Shown piece by piece: positions 45,379 to 54,281 of a DNA stretch of 64,000 nucleotides. Under the pieces are notes generated by a model. It was not told where the DNA came from and ran no database searches. It worked only from the letters and a program-made list of their open reading frames with translations. Position 1 is the first letter of the stretch; every line of letters begins with the position of its first letter. The DNA comes from Betaproteobacteria bacterium (GTDB lineage Bacteria; Pseudomonadota; Gammaproteobacteria; Burkholderiales; Rhodocyclaceae). Location: contig WQYQ01000003.1 of NCBI GenBank assembly GCA_009781175.1, positions 124,001-188,000 on the forward strand, given 5' to 3'. The position numbers and the translations under genes were made by a program.

Positions 45379-48300
45379 ATGACTTCCGCTGCAAACCCCC
45401 GCTTCATTCACCTGCGCGTGCATACCGAATTCTCGATCGAGGACGGCATCGCGCGTGTCGATGACACGATCAAGCTCGCCGCGGCCGACGGCATGCCCGC
45501 GCTCGGCATTTCCGACCTCGCCAATCTTTTCGGCATGGTCAAGCATTACAAGGGCTGTCGTGACGCCGGCTTGAAGCCGATCGTCGGCGTCGACGCCTGG
45601 ATCACGAATGAGGCCGAGCGCGAGAAGCCGCACCGCGTGTTGCTGATCTGCAAGCATCGCGCTGGCTACGGCCAGCTTTGCGAACTGCTGACGCGCGCTT
45701 TTCTCGAAAACAAGCATCGCGGCCATGCCGAGATCCGCAAGGATTGGCTGAATGCCGAATCGGCCTCGGGCCTCATCTGCCTTTCCGGTGCGATGCATGG
45801 CGACATCGGCGCGGCGCTCGCGGCTGGAAATATGGATTCCGCGCGGCGGCTTGCGAACGATTGGGTGCAGCGCTTTCCGAATAGTTTCTACATCGAGTTG
45901 CAGCGCGCGGGCCATGCGGGCGCCGAGCGCTATATCCGCGATGCGCTCGCGCTCGTCGGCGAACTCGATCTGCCCGTCGTCGCCACGCATCCGGTGCAGT
46001 TCGCCGGGCGCGAAGATTTTCGCGCGCATGAGGCGCGCGTATGTATCGCGCAGGGCTATGTGCTCGCCGATACGCGGCGGCCGAAACCTTTCACCGAGGA
46101 GCAGTATTTCAAGACGCAGGCCGAAATGGCCGCGCTTTTTCACGATATTCCGGAAGCGCTCGAAAACTCGGTCGAGATCGCGCGCCGTTGCTCGCTGAGC
46201 GTCACGCTCGGCAAGAACTTCCTGCCCTTGTTCCCGACGCCCGAGGGCATGGGCCTCGACGATTTTCTCGTCCAGGAAGCCAAGCGAGGTCTTGAGGAAC
46301 GGCTGGAGCAGCTTTACCCGAACAGCGAGGAGCGCGAACGCGAGCGCCCGCGTTACTACGAACGTTTGCAGTTCGAGACCGACACGATCATCCAGATGGG
46401 TTTCCCCGGTTACTTCCTTATCGTGGCGGACTTCATCCAATGGGCCAAGCACAACGGCGTGCCGGTTGGCCCCGGACGCGGCTCGGGCGCGGGTTCGCTG
46501 GTCGCGTATTCGCTCAAGATCACCGACCTTGACCCGACCGCCTACGCGCTGCTGTTCGAGCGTTTCCTGAATCCCGAACGCGTGTCGATGCCCGACTTCG
46601 ATATCGATTTCTGCCAGGACAACCGCTACCGCGTCATCGAATACGTGCGCGAGCGCTACGGCCGCGATGCCGTGAGCCAGATCGCCACCTTCGGCACGAT
46701 GGCCTCGAAGGCGGTCGTGCGCGATGTCGGGCGCGTGCTCGATCTGCCTTATGGCCTGTGCGACCGGCTCTCCAAGCTGATTCCGGTCGTGCAGAACAAG
46801 CCGCTCGGTTTGGAGGAGGCGAAGGAGCAGGAGCCCGCGATCGGCGAGATGATGGCGGACGCCAACGACGGCGAATCGATCGGCGAGCTGTGGGAGCTTG
46901 CCTTGCCGCTCGAAGGCATGACGCGCGGCGTCGGCATGCACGCGGGCGGCGTGCTGATCGCGCCGGGCAAGCTGACGGATTTCTGCCCGCTCTACATCGC
47001 CGATGGCGAGGACGCGGTCCCGGTTTCGCAGTTCGACAAAGATGACGTCGAAGCCGTCGGCCTCGTGAAATTCGACTTCCTCGGCTTGCGCAACCTCACA
47101 ATCATCCAGCTCGCGCTCGAATACGTCGAACGCCTGACGGGCGAAAAAATCGATTTGATGGCGCTCGGCTTCACCGACCCCGCGGCCTATCAGATCCTGA
47201 AAGACGCCAACACCACCGCGATCTTCCAGGTGGAATCGGACGGCATGAAAAAGCTTCTCAAGAAGCTCGGCCCCGACCGCTTCGAAGACATCATCGCCGT
47301 GCTCGCGCTCTACCGTCCCGGCCCGCTCGGTTCGGGCATGGTCGACGATTTCATTCTGCGCAAAAAAGGCCAGCAGGCGATCGATTATTTCCACCCAGAC
47401 CTGGAGCCATGCCTGTCGCCGACTTACGGCGTCATCGTGTATCAGGAACAGGTGATGCAGATCTCGCAGATCATCGGCGGCTACACGCTTGGCGGGGCCG
47501 ATATGCTGCGCCGCGCGATGGGCAAGAAGAAGCCGGAAGAGATGGCCAAGCACCGCGAGACGATCGCGGCGGGCGCGCAGCAGAAAGGCTACGACCCGGC
47601 GCTGGCCGAACACCTCTTCGATCTGATGACGAAGTTCGCCGAGTACGGCTTCAACAAGTCGCACACCGCCGCATATGCCGTCGTCACCTATCACACCGCC
47701 TGGCTCAAGGCGCACCACTGCGCGGCCTTCATGGCGGCGACGATGTCGTCCGACATGGACAACACCGACACCGTCAAGATCTTCTTCGAGGACACGCTCG
47801 CCAACGGCGTGCAGGTGCTGCCGCCCGACGTCAACGCGTCGTACTACCGCTTCGAGCCGACCGATGCAAAAACGATCCGCTATGGCCTCGGCGCGGTCAA
47901 AGGCTGCGGCGCTCCCGCGGTTGAAGCGATTCTCGCCGCGCGCCGCGAAGGCGGGCTGTTCAAGGATCTGTTCGATTTCTGTACGCGCGTCGATCGCCGC
48001 TCGGTCAACCGGCGCGTCGTCGAAGCGCTGGTCCGCGCCGGCGCTTTCGATACGCTCGACGCGCAGCGCGCGCGCTTGATCGCAAGCGTCGGCCTCGCGA
48101 TGGACTGGGCCGAGCAGAAGGCGGCGAATGCCGCGCAGGTCGGGCTGTTCGATGCACCCGACATGCAGGCCGAGCATGCGCCGTCGTTCGTGGAAGCGAA
48201 GCCGTGGACCGAGCGCCAGCGGCTGACCGAGGAAAAGCTCGCAATCGGTTTCTTCCTCTCGGGCCATCCCTACAACGCCTTCAAGTCTGAGGTGGCGCGT

Positions 48301-48873
48301 TTCATCCGCACGCCGCTGGCGCGTCTCGAACCGCGCAAGGAGCCGCAGGTGATCGCTGGCGTGGTGGCGGGGCAGCGCGTCAAGATCGGACAACGCGGCA
48401 AGATGTGCTTCGTGCAACTCGACGATGGAACGGCGCAGCTCGAAGTTTCGGTGTTCGCCGAAACCCTGGATCTGAATAAGAACAAGATCGTCACCGACGA
48501 AGTGCTGATCGTCGAAGCCAAGATCAGTCACGACGATTTCACCGGAGGGCTGCGCATCATTGCCGACCGCCTGATGACGCTTGGCGAAGCGCGCGCGCGC
48601 TATGCGCGTTCGCTGGTGCTGCGCATGAACGGCGAAGTCGCCGCCGCGGGCGGCGCAAGCGCCGCGGTAAGCCGCTTGCAGGATCTGCTTGCCGCGTATC
48701 GCGGCAATGCGGAGTCGGACAGCACATGCCCCGTGCGTTTGTCGTATCGCAATGCGCGGGCGGAGGGCGATTTGCCTTTTGGCGGCAAATGGCGTGTGCG
48801 GCTCGAAGAGCCTTTGCTCGAACAACTGCGCGAATGGCTCAGCCCGGACAGCGTTGAAGTTTTATATCAATAA
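45379..48873 (+). CDS. dnaE: DNA polymerase III alpha subunit
   Basis: A 1164-residue replicative polymerase. N-terminal PHP domain (FIHLRVHTEFSIEDGIARVD), palm with the catalytic PDFDIDF (about residue 400), the GRGSGAGSLVAYSL motif, fingers (RRAMGKKKPEEMAKH), an OB-fold domain (about 990-1070) and a short C-terminal tail. All three catalytic aspartate regions look intact. Length is normal for this class. Confidence 0.96.
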   Translation: MTSAANPRFIHLRVHTEFSIEDGIARVDDTIKLAAADGMPALGISDLANLFGMVKHYKGCRDAGLKPIVGVDAWITNEAEREKPHRVLLICKHRAGYGQLCELLTRAFLENKHRGHAEIRKDWLNAESASGLICLSGAMHGDIGAALAAGNMDSARRLANDWVQRFPNSFYIELQRAGHAGAERYIRDALALVGELDLPVVATHPVQFAGREDFRAHEARVCIAQGYVLADTRRPKPFTEEQYFKTQAEMAALFHDIPEALENSVEIARRCSLSVTLGKNFLPLFPTPEGMGLDDFLVQEAKRGLEERLEQLYPNSEERERERPRYYERLQFETDTIIQMGFPGYFLIVADFIQWAKHNGVPVGPGRGSGAGSLVAYSLKITDLDPTAYALLFERFLNPERVSMPDFDIDFCQDNRYRVIEYVRERYGRDAVSQIATFGTMASKAVVRDVGRVLDLPYGLCDRLSKLIPVVQNKPLGLEEAKEQEPAIGEMMADANDGESIGELWELALPLEGMTRGVGMHAGGVLIAPGKLTDFCPLYIADGEDAVPVSQFDKDDVEAVGLVKFDFLGLRNLTIIQLALEYVERLTGEKIDLMALGFTDPAAYQILKDANTTAIFQVESDGMKKLLKKLGPDRFEDIIAVLALYRPGPLGSGMVDDFILRKKGQQAIDYFHPDLEPCLSPTYGVIVYQEQVMQISQIIGGYTLGGADMLRRAMGKKKPEEMAKHRETIAAGAQQKGYDPALAEHLFDLMTKFAEYGFNKSHTAAYAVVTYHTAWLKAHHCAAFMAATMSSDMDNTDTVKIFFEDTLANGVQVLPPDVNASYYRFEPTDAKTIRYGLGAVKGCGAPAVEAILAARREGGLFKDLFDFCTRVDRRSVNRRVVEALVRAGAFDTLDAQRARLIASVGLAMDWAEQKAANAAQVGLFDAPDMQAEHAPSFVEAKPWTERQRLTEEKLAIGFFLSGHPYNAFKSEVARFIRTPLARLEPRKEPQVIAGVVAGQRVKIGQRGKMCFVQLDDGTAQLEVSVFAETLDLNKNKIVTDEVLIVEAKISHDDFTGGLRIIADRLMTLGEARARYARSLVLRMNGEVAAAGGASAAVSRLQDLLAAYRGNAESDSTCPVRLSYRNARAEGDLPFGGKWRVRLEEPLLEQLREWLSPDSVEVLYQ

Positions 48874-48909
48874 CCACTCGGTACGGACTCTGAACAGGTT
48901 CTGCGTTTT

Positions 48910-49374
48910 ATGTTCAATATCGTTCTCGTCGAACCGGAGATTCCCGGCAATACCGGCAACATCATTCGCCTGGCCGCCAATGCGGGATGCCATCTGCATC
49001 TCGTCGAACCGCTTGGGTTCAATTTGGAAGAAAAACAACTGCGCCGGGCAGGGCTCGATTATCACGACCTCGCGCGCATGACGCTGTATCCGGATTGGGC
49101 GGCTTGCAGCGCCGCGCTTGCCGGTGGGCGGTTCTTTGCGCTGACGACACGCGGCACGCTGCGCTACGACACCGTCGCTTACCAGCCGGGCGACGTTTTA
49201 GTTTTTGGCGCGGAAACGCGCGGCCTTGCGCCGGAGTTGCGCGATTCGTTCGCGCCGGAACAGAAACTGCGCGTTCCAATGCAGCCTTCGAACCGCAGCC
49301 TGAATTTATCGAATACGGTTGCGCTGGTGGTGTTCGAAGCGTGGCGGCAGCAGGGGTTCGCCGGCGGCGAATAG
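48910..49374 (+). CDS. trmL: tRNA (cytidine/uridine-34-2'-O)-methyltransferase TrmL
   Basis: A 154-residue SPOUT methyltransferase with MFNIVLVEPEIPGNTGNIIR at the start, the trefoil-knot region LVFGAETRGLAP and RVPMQPSNRSLNLSNTVALV. It methylates the wobble base of tRNA-Leu. It is 36 bases after dnaE and convergent with gpsA, four bases away. Confidence 0.94.
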   Translation: MFNIVLVEPEIPGNTGNIIRLAANAGCHLHLVEPLGFNLEEKQLRRAGLDYHDLARMTLYPDWAACSAALAGGRFFALTTRGTLRYDTVAYQPGDVLVFGAETRGLAPELRDSFAPEQKLRVPMQPSNRSLNLSNTVALVVFEAWRQQGFAGGE

Positions 49375-49378
49375 GGTT

Positions 49379-50368
49379 TTAACCCTCGATTTTCGGATCG
49401 CGCGTCATCAGTTGTTCGACCGCGGCGCGCGGGGCTAGGCCCTCATGTAAGACGGCGTCGACCGCATGCGTAATCGGCATTTCGATACCGAGTTCGCGCG
49501 CGCGCCGCGCGACCTCGCGCGCGGTGGGCACGCCTTCCGCGACATGACCGAGCGATTCGAGGATCTCGGCAAGCTGTCGGCCTTGCGCGAGCGCCAGGCC
49601 GACGTTGCGATTGCGTGACAGATCGCCGGTGCAAGTCAGGATCAAATCGCCGACGCCCGCAAGACCCATGAAGGTTTCGCGCCGTCCGCCGAGCGCCAGT
49701 CCGAAGCGCGTGATTTCGGCCAGACCGCGTGTGATGAGCGCCGCGCGCGCATTGAAGCCGAAGTGCAAACCGTCGCAAATGCCGGTGGCGATCGCGAGGA
49801 CGTTTTTGACCGCGCCGCAGACTTCGGCGCCGATCAGATCGTCGGTCGCATACAGACGCAGACGCGAATGGTGCAACTCGCTAACCCAGTGTTTCGCGAA
49901 GTCGAGCGAGCGACCGGAAAGGGTAATCGCGCCCGGCAGGCCGGCGGCGATTTCCTGCGCGAAGCTCGGGCCGGTCAGGACGCCGTAGTCCGCCGTAGGG
50001 GCGAGTTCTTCGCGGGCAATATCGTTCGGCAGGCGGCCGCTTTCGGCTTCGAGGCCCTTGCAAGCCCACAGGACGGGAAGCTGCGGTGCATGCTGCGCAA
50101 TGGCGCGCAGGGTATCGCGCAGGCCGGCGACCGGCGTGGCGATCAGGGCGAGGCTTGCGCCGTCGAGGGCGGCGTCGAGTTCATCGGCGACCTGGACCGC
50201 ATCCGGTAAGGGAATGCCGGGCAGCAGCGCCCGGTTTTCGCGCTCGCGGCGCAAGGCGATCTGCTGTTCGCGCTCCCGTCCCCAAAGGACGATCGGGTGC
50301 CGGCGTGCGAAGCTGATCGCCAGCGCGGTGCCCCAGGCGCCCGCTCCCAGGATTGCAACATGGCCCAT
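49379..50368 (-). CDS. gpsA: Glycerol-3-phosphate dehydrogenase [NAD(P)+]
   Basis: A 329-residue enzyme making sn-glycerol-3-phosphate for phospholipids. The N-terminal nucleotide loop is ILGAGAWGTALAI; ACKGLEAESGRLPN and GAVKNVLAIATGICDG carry the catalytic lysines; GRNR-like SRNRNVGLALAQG is present. It sits 6 bases after the SH3 gene and forms part of the minus-strand block with secB and grxC. Confidence 0.95.
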   Translation of the reverse strand: MGHVAILGAGAWGTALAISFARRHPIVLWGREREQQIALRRERENRALLPGIPLPDAVQVADELDAALDGASLALIATPVAGLRDTLRAIAQHAPQLPVLWACKGLEAESGRLPNDIAREELAPTADYGVLTGPSFAQEIAAGLPGAITLSGRSLDFAKHWVSELHHSRLRLYATDDLIGAEVCGAVKNVLAIATGICDGLHFGFNARAALITRGLAEITRFGLALGGRRETFMGLAGVGDLILTCTGDLSRNRNVGLALAQGRQLAEILESLGHVAEGVPTAREVARRARELGIEMPITHAVDAVLHEGLAPRAAVEQLMTRDPKIEG

Positions 50369-50374
50369 CGGGTA

Positions 50375-50815
50375 TCAGCCGCCCCAGACGTCGCTAGCGC
50401 GGATGTAGCCGGTGCTGCCGTCGCGATGCTTGACCTTGATCCAGCCCGTGTTCGGGTTGTCGAGCACGTTGAGGACGACATCTTTCACGGCAGAGAAGAC
50501 CAGCGGGCTGGAGGCGTTCGCGGCCTGGCGCACTTCAGCCGTCGCGGCCGTGACGATGACGGTGCGCTGATCGGCGAGCGATGCGCGCTCGATCCAGGCG
50601 ATCGTGCCGCTGGCGTCGCGTACCTTGACCCATTTGTCGAGCGAGATGACGACTTCGACGGGTGTGCCGCGCGCGATGATCCAAAGTTTTTTGCCCTTGG
50701 TCGAAGGCGCATCGTAGAGCACGGCGACTTCGCCAGCGGAACGGAAATCGAGCGCGCTCGCCATGCCGGGTAGCGCGATGGCGAGTGCCGTAAGCAGGAA
50801 TCTGGAAAGATGCAT
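50375..50815 (-). CDS. Secreted bacterial SH3-domain protein
   Basis: A 146-residue protein with a signal peptide (LLTALAIALPGMASA) and two SH3b-like halves (VAVLYDAPSTKGKKLWIIAR and ATAEVRQAANASSPLVFSAV ... WIKVKHRDGSTGYIRASDVW). Periplasmic SH3 proteins of this sort are often linked to cell-wall binding. It is between secB and gpsA in a tight minus-strand series; a specific role is unknown. Confidence 0.83.
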   Translation of the reverse strand: MHLSRFLLTALAIALPGMASALDFRSAGEVAVLYDAPSTKGKKLWIIARGTPVEVVISLDKWVKVRDASGTIAWIERASLADQRTVIVTAATAEVRQAANASSPLVFSAVKDVVLNVLDNPNTGWIKVKHRDGSTGYIRASDVWGG

Positions 50816-50832
50816 GCCTGTATGCGCTCTGT

Positions 50833-51300
50833 TTATTGCAGCGAAGGCGCGTTGCCGGCCTGGTTTCCCTGCTGAGCTTGCTGGCGGGCCTGATAGAGCG
50901 CTTCGAAGTTGACCGGAGCCAGCATGATCGGTTGGAAGCCTGCGCGCATGATTGCGTCGGATACCGCTTCGCGTGCGTAGGGGAAGAGGATGTTGGCGCA
51001 GCCGATCATCATGACCGGCTCGATGTCGGCTTCGGCGAAATTGCGGATCTGGAATACGCCGGACTGTTTGACGTCCACGAGGAAGACGGTATGGTCTTTC
51101 GAGGTGGCATTGACGGTGACGGAAACGGTGACCATGTAGTAGCCGTCATTAACCTTGTCGCCGCTGGTGTTCAGTTCGACGTTGACCTGGGGGGCTTCGC
51201 GCTCCAGGAAAACGGCAGGCGCGTTGGGGACTTCGATCGAGAGGTCTTTGACGAAGAGTTTTTCGATCGAAAACATGGGTTGCTGAGCTTGTTCGGTCAT
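50833..51300 (-). CDS. secB: Protein-export chaperone SecB
   Basis: A 155-residue tetrameric chaperone that delivers preproteins to SecA. FSIEKLFVKDLSIEVPNAP and INIQ-like VELNTSGDKVNDGYYMVTVS are typical, as is the ANILFPYAREAVSDAIMRAG helix. It is followed 17 bases later by the SH3 gene. Confidence 0.96.
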   Translation of the reverse strand: MTEQAQQPMFSIEKLFVKDLSIEVPNAPAVFLEREAPQVNVELNTSGDKVNDGYYMVTVSVTVNATSKDHTVFLVDVKQSGVFQIRNFAEADIEPVMMIGCANILFPYAREAVSDAIMRAGFQPIMLAPVNFEALYQARQQAQQGNQAGNAPSLQ

Positions 51301-51379
51301 TTGGTTCCAGCCTGCTTGTAGTGGTTAAAAGACACTGCGGACACCAGCCGCCGTGCCGAAGAATGATGAATCGCCTGTG

Positions 51380-51646
51380 TTACGCCGCGTCGACGGCAAG
51401 TAAAGGGTCGAGGCCGCCAGCTCTGTCCAGTGCATACAGATCGTCGCACCCGCCGATATGGCGGCCATTGATGAAAATCTGCGGGACGGTGCGCTGGCCG
51501 GTCAGTTCGATCATGCGGTCGCGCAGCGCGGGGTCGAGATCGACCCGGCATTTTTCAATCGCGCTCACCCCTTTGCGGGTCAATAGTTGTTCCGCCCTGA
51601 TGCAGTAAGGGCAAACGGCGGAAGTGTACATTAAGATTTTGGCCAT
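51380..51646 (-). CDS. grxC: Glutaredoxin 3
   Basis: An 88-residue glutaredoxin with active site C12-P-Y-C15 and the conserved TVPQIFINGRHIGGCDDLYAL segment that binds glutathione. It reduces disulfides and mixed glutathione disulfides. It lies 3 bases after the rhodanese gene, and a 79-base gap separates it from secB. Confidence 0.95.
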   Translation of the reverse strand: MAKILMYTSAVCPYCIRAEQLLTRKGVSAIEKCRVDLDPALRDRMIELTGQRTVPQIFINGRHIGGCDDLYALDRAGGLDPLLAVDAA

Positions 51647-51649
51647 ACC

Positions 51650-52057
51650 TTAGCCTTTGATGAGAGGGTGGCCATTTTTCTGCCAGCCTGCAATGCCGCC
51701 GCCGAGGTTTTGGACTTTTTCGAAGCCTGCTTTGACGAGCGTTGCAAGCGCCCGGCTTGAACGCATGCCGGACTGGCAGACCAGCACGATTGGCTTATTC
51801 TTGAACTTGGCAAGTTCGCCGATGCGTTTTTCGAGTTCGGCGAGCGGAATGTTGCGTGCATTGGGAATGTGGCCCGTGGCGAATTCGGCTGCCTCGCGCA
51901 CGTCGACGACGATGGCGTTTTCGCGGTTGATCAACATGGTCGCTTCAACCGGGCTCAGCCCGCTGCCGCCCCGTCCGCGCAGCAGTTCGGCAAGCAGCAT
52001 GCCTCCGCTGACGACGGCCAGCACGACGAGGAAGATATTCTGTTTAATAAACTCCAT
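51650..52057 (-). CDS. Membrane-anchored single-domain rhodanese
   Basis: A 135-residue protein: one N-terminal membrane helix (about 7-25) and a rhodanese domain with the active cysteine C94 in VCQSGMRSS. The start at 52057 puts the anchor at the N-terminus; the longer frame to 52159 adds a doubtful leader. It is 3 bases from grxC. Its position beside glutaredoxin and secB is conserved in Betaproteobacteria. Confidence 0.9.
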   Translation of the reverse strand: MEFIKQNIFLVVLAVVSGGMLLAELLRGRGGSGLSPVEATMLINRENAIVVDVREAAEFATGHIPNARNIPLAELEKRIGELAKFKNKPIVLVCQSGMRSSRALATLVKAGFEKVQNLGGGIAGWQKNGHPLIKG

Positions 52058-52211
52058 GACCCAACTCAGATTTTTAGTCTTAAAAACGCGGAAACGCCCC
52101 GCTACGATCCGATAAAATACCATCTTCTGAAGTTTGACGTCGGCCAGCCCTCGCTGCACGGCGACATGGAACGGCGCCCCCTGCCCGAATTACTGTAATA
52201 AAGGAGTGCTC

Positions 52212-52958
52212 ATGTACAAAATCGTGTTGCTGCGTCACGGCGAATCGATCTGGAATCTCGAAAACCGCTTTACCGGCTGGACCGATGTGGACTTGACGCC
52301 CAAGGGAGTCGAAGAAGCCAAGGCGGCGGGCCGCCTGCTCAAGGAAAAAGGTTTTGCCTTCGATCTGGCGTTTACTTCGGTGCTCAAGCGTGCGAATAAA
52401 ACGCTCAATACGGTGCTTGAAGAGTTGGATCAGCTATGGCTGCCGGTTGAGCATTCCTGGCGTTTGAACGAGCGTCATTACGGCGCGTTGCAGGGGCTCG
52501 ATAAGTCGGAAACGGCGGCCAAGTTCGGCGACGATCAGGTCAAAATCTGGCGGCGTTCTTACGATGTGCCACCGCCTGTTCTGGCGGAAGGTGACCCGCG
52601 CCTGACGACCAATGATCCGCGCTATGCCGATCTGCCCGCCGCGCAATTCCCGCGCACCGAATGCTTGAAGGATACGGTCGCGCGCTTCGTGCCTTATTGG
52701 CTCGATGCGATCGCGCCGCAAGTGAAGGCCGGCAAGCGGGTCGTGATCGCGGCGCATGGCAATAGCCTGCGCGCGCTGATCAAATATCTGGACAACATGA
52801 GCGAGGGTGAGATTCTTGAACTGAATATCCCGACCGCACAGCCGCTCGTGTATGAATTGGATGCTGATCTGAAGCCGCTCAAGCATTATTATCTGGATGA
52901 TCCGGCGAAGATCGCAGCCGCGTTGAATGCTGTCGCCAATCAGGGGAAGGCGAAGTAA
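52212..52958 (+). CDS. gpmA: 2,3-bisphosphoglycerate-dependent phosphoglycerate mutase
   Basis: A 248-residue glycolytic enzyme. The phosphohistidine is H9 in [10 protein letters not shown], the second catalytic histidine is in [11 protein letters not shown], and [14 protein letters not shown] completes the site. GGAG is 8 bases before the ATG. It diverges from the rhodanese gene, and the EnvC-like gene follows after 5 bases. Confidence 0.95.
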   Translation: MYKIVLLRHGESIWNLENRFTGWTDVDLTPKGVEEAKAAGRLLKEKGFAFDLAFTSVLKRANKTLNTVLEELDQLWLPVEHSWRLNERHYGALQGLDKSETAAKFGDDQVKIWRRSYDVPPPVLAEGDPRLTTNDPRYADLPAAQFPRTECLKDTVARFVPYWLDAIAPQVKAGKRVVIAAHGNSLRALIKYLDNMSEGEILELNIPTAQPLVYELDADLKPLKHYYLDDPAKIAAALNAVANQGKAK

Positions 52959-52963
52959 AACCG

Positions 52964-54241
52964 TTGAGACTCGGGTCTTTACGACATTGGGCGGGGAGCG
53001 CTGCGGCGCTCCTCGTCTTTTTCCTGGCCGGTGCGGCAGATGCCGCGCCGCGCACGGCTGCGCCTTCCGCCGCCGCGGCGCGCAATGATCTTGACGAATT
53101 GCATCGGAAAATCCGTGCATTGCAGGCGGAAATCGAAACCGGCGAAAGCTCCCGAGATGAAGCGGTGGATGATTTGGCCGAAGTCGAAACCGCGATTTCG
53201 ACCGCGCGCCGCCGCGTGCGGGAGATCACGCGCGAGCGTCAAGGCGTCGAAACCGAGCTGCGCGAGCTTGAAGCACGCCGCGCCACGCTTGAAACAACAT
53301 TGACGGCGCAGCGCAAAGCGCTCGGCGAAATGCTCTATCGCTACTATGTTTTCGGCCGCAAAGCCGGCGCGCGCCGTTTGATCGGCGGCGACGATCCGAA
53401 TCAGCTTGCGCGCGATGCCTACTATCTTGCCCGGATTGCCGAAGCGCGCCATGCGGAAATCGAAAAGGCGCGCGCCACGCTTGCGGAGCATGAGCGGCTG
53501 GTCGGCGAGGTGCGGATGCGCAGCGAGAAAATCACCGCGCTCCAGCAGGAAAGCGCCGCGGCCTATGTCAAGCTTTTGTCCGAGCAGAAAAAGCGCAGCG
53601 CAGTGTTGGCGCGGATCAAAGACAGGCTGCGCAGCCAGCGCAAGGAAGTGGCCAGCCTGAAACAGAATGAAACCCGGCTTTCCCGTCTGGTGCAGGGGTT
53701 GGGAAAGTTGTCACGGTCCAAACCCGCAGCGCGGCCGCCACAGCCCGAAGTCTTGGCGCAGAGGTCTTCTGGGAGTGACGCAAGCGCTGAACGGGAGCCC
53801 GCCGTGGGGGTGGCGAATAAAGTTGCGCAAGAGAATTCCGTTGATTTGGTATTCAGTGCTTTACGCGGAAAATTGCATTGGCCGCTGCGCGGCGAACTTG
53901 TTGGCCGGTTTGGCACTCCAAGGGGCGATAGCGGTACGCAGTGGAAAGGCGTCATGATTCGCGCGGAGAGCGGCGAGGTGCATGCCGTGGCGCCTGGACA
54001 AGTCGTTTTCGCGGACTGGCTGCGGGGTTTTGGCAACTTGATCATCCTGGATCACGGCGATGGATTCATGACAATCTACGGTAACAACGAAAGCGTGTTT
54101 AAATCGCCGGGCGAAACGGTGCGCGGCGGTGAAGCGATTGCGAGCGTCGGCAATAGCGGGGGGCGCGAGGAATCGGGCTTATACTTTGAAATCCGTCACC
54201 ACGGCCAGCCGCAAGACCCTGCAAAATGGATGGCGCGCTGA
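52964..54241 (+). CDS. envC: EnvC-like murein hydrolase activator (degenerate LytM)
   Basis: A 425-residue protein with a signal peptide (AALLVFFLAGAADA), a coiled coil of about 200 residues (residues 40-250) and a LytM-like C-terminus. The zinc ligands are missing: the HxxxD site reads QWKGVM and the HxH site reads GLYFEIRHHG, so it should not cut peptidoglycan but activate an amidase, as EnvC does at the division site. The start is a TTG at 52964, set by the signal peptide. ctpA follows after 40 bases. Confidence 0.87.
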   Translation: MRLGSLRHWAGSAAALLVFFLAGAADAAPRTAAPSAAAARNDLDELHRKIRALQAEIETGESSRDEAVDDLAEVETAISTARRRVREITRERQGVETELRELEARRATLETTLTAQRKALGEMLYRYYVFGRKAGARRLIGGDDPNQLARDAYYLARIAEARHAEIEKARATLAEHERLVGEVRMRSEKITALQQESAAAYVKLLSEQKKRSAVLARIKDRLRSQRKEVASLKQNETRLSRLVQGLGKLSRSKPAARPPQPEVLAQRSSGSDASAEREPAVGVANKVAQENSVDLVFSALRGKLHWPLRGELVGRFGTPRGDSGTQWKGVMIRAESGEVHAVAPGQVVFADWLRGFGNLIILDHGDGFMTIYGNNESVFKSPGETVRGGEAIASVGNSGGREESGLYFEIRHHGQPQDPAKWMAR

Positions 54242-54281
54242 ACCTGTTTGGATATCGGCTAATTACGATCGTTAGGACATC

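Noticed and set aside
45325-48825. A 1166-codon open frame on the minus strand opposite dnaE
   Set aside because: It mirrors dnaE exactly, has an amino-acid makeup typical of antisense frames in GC-rich DNA (rich in Arg, Ala, His, Asp) and no known domain. dnaE on the plus strand is certain.
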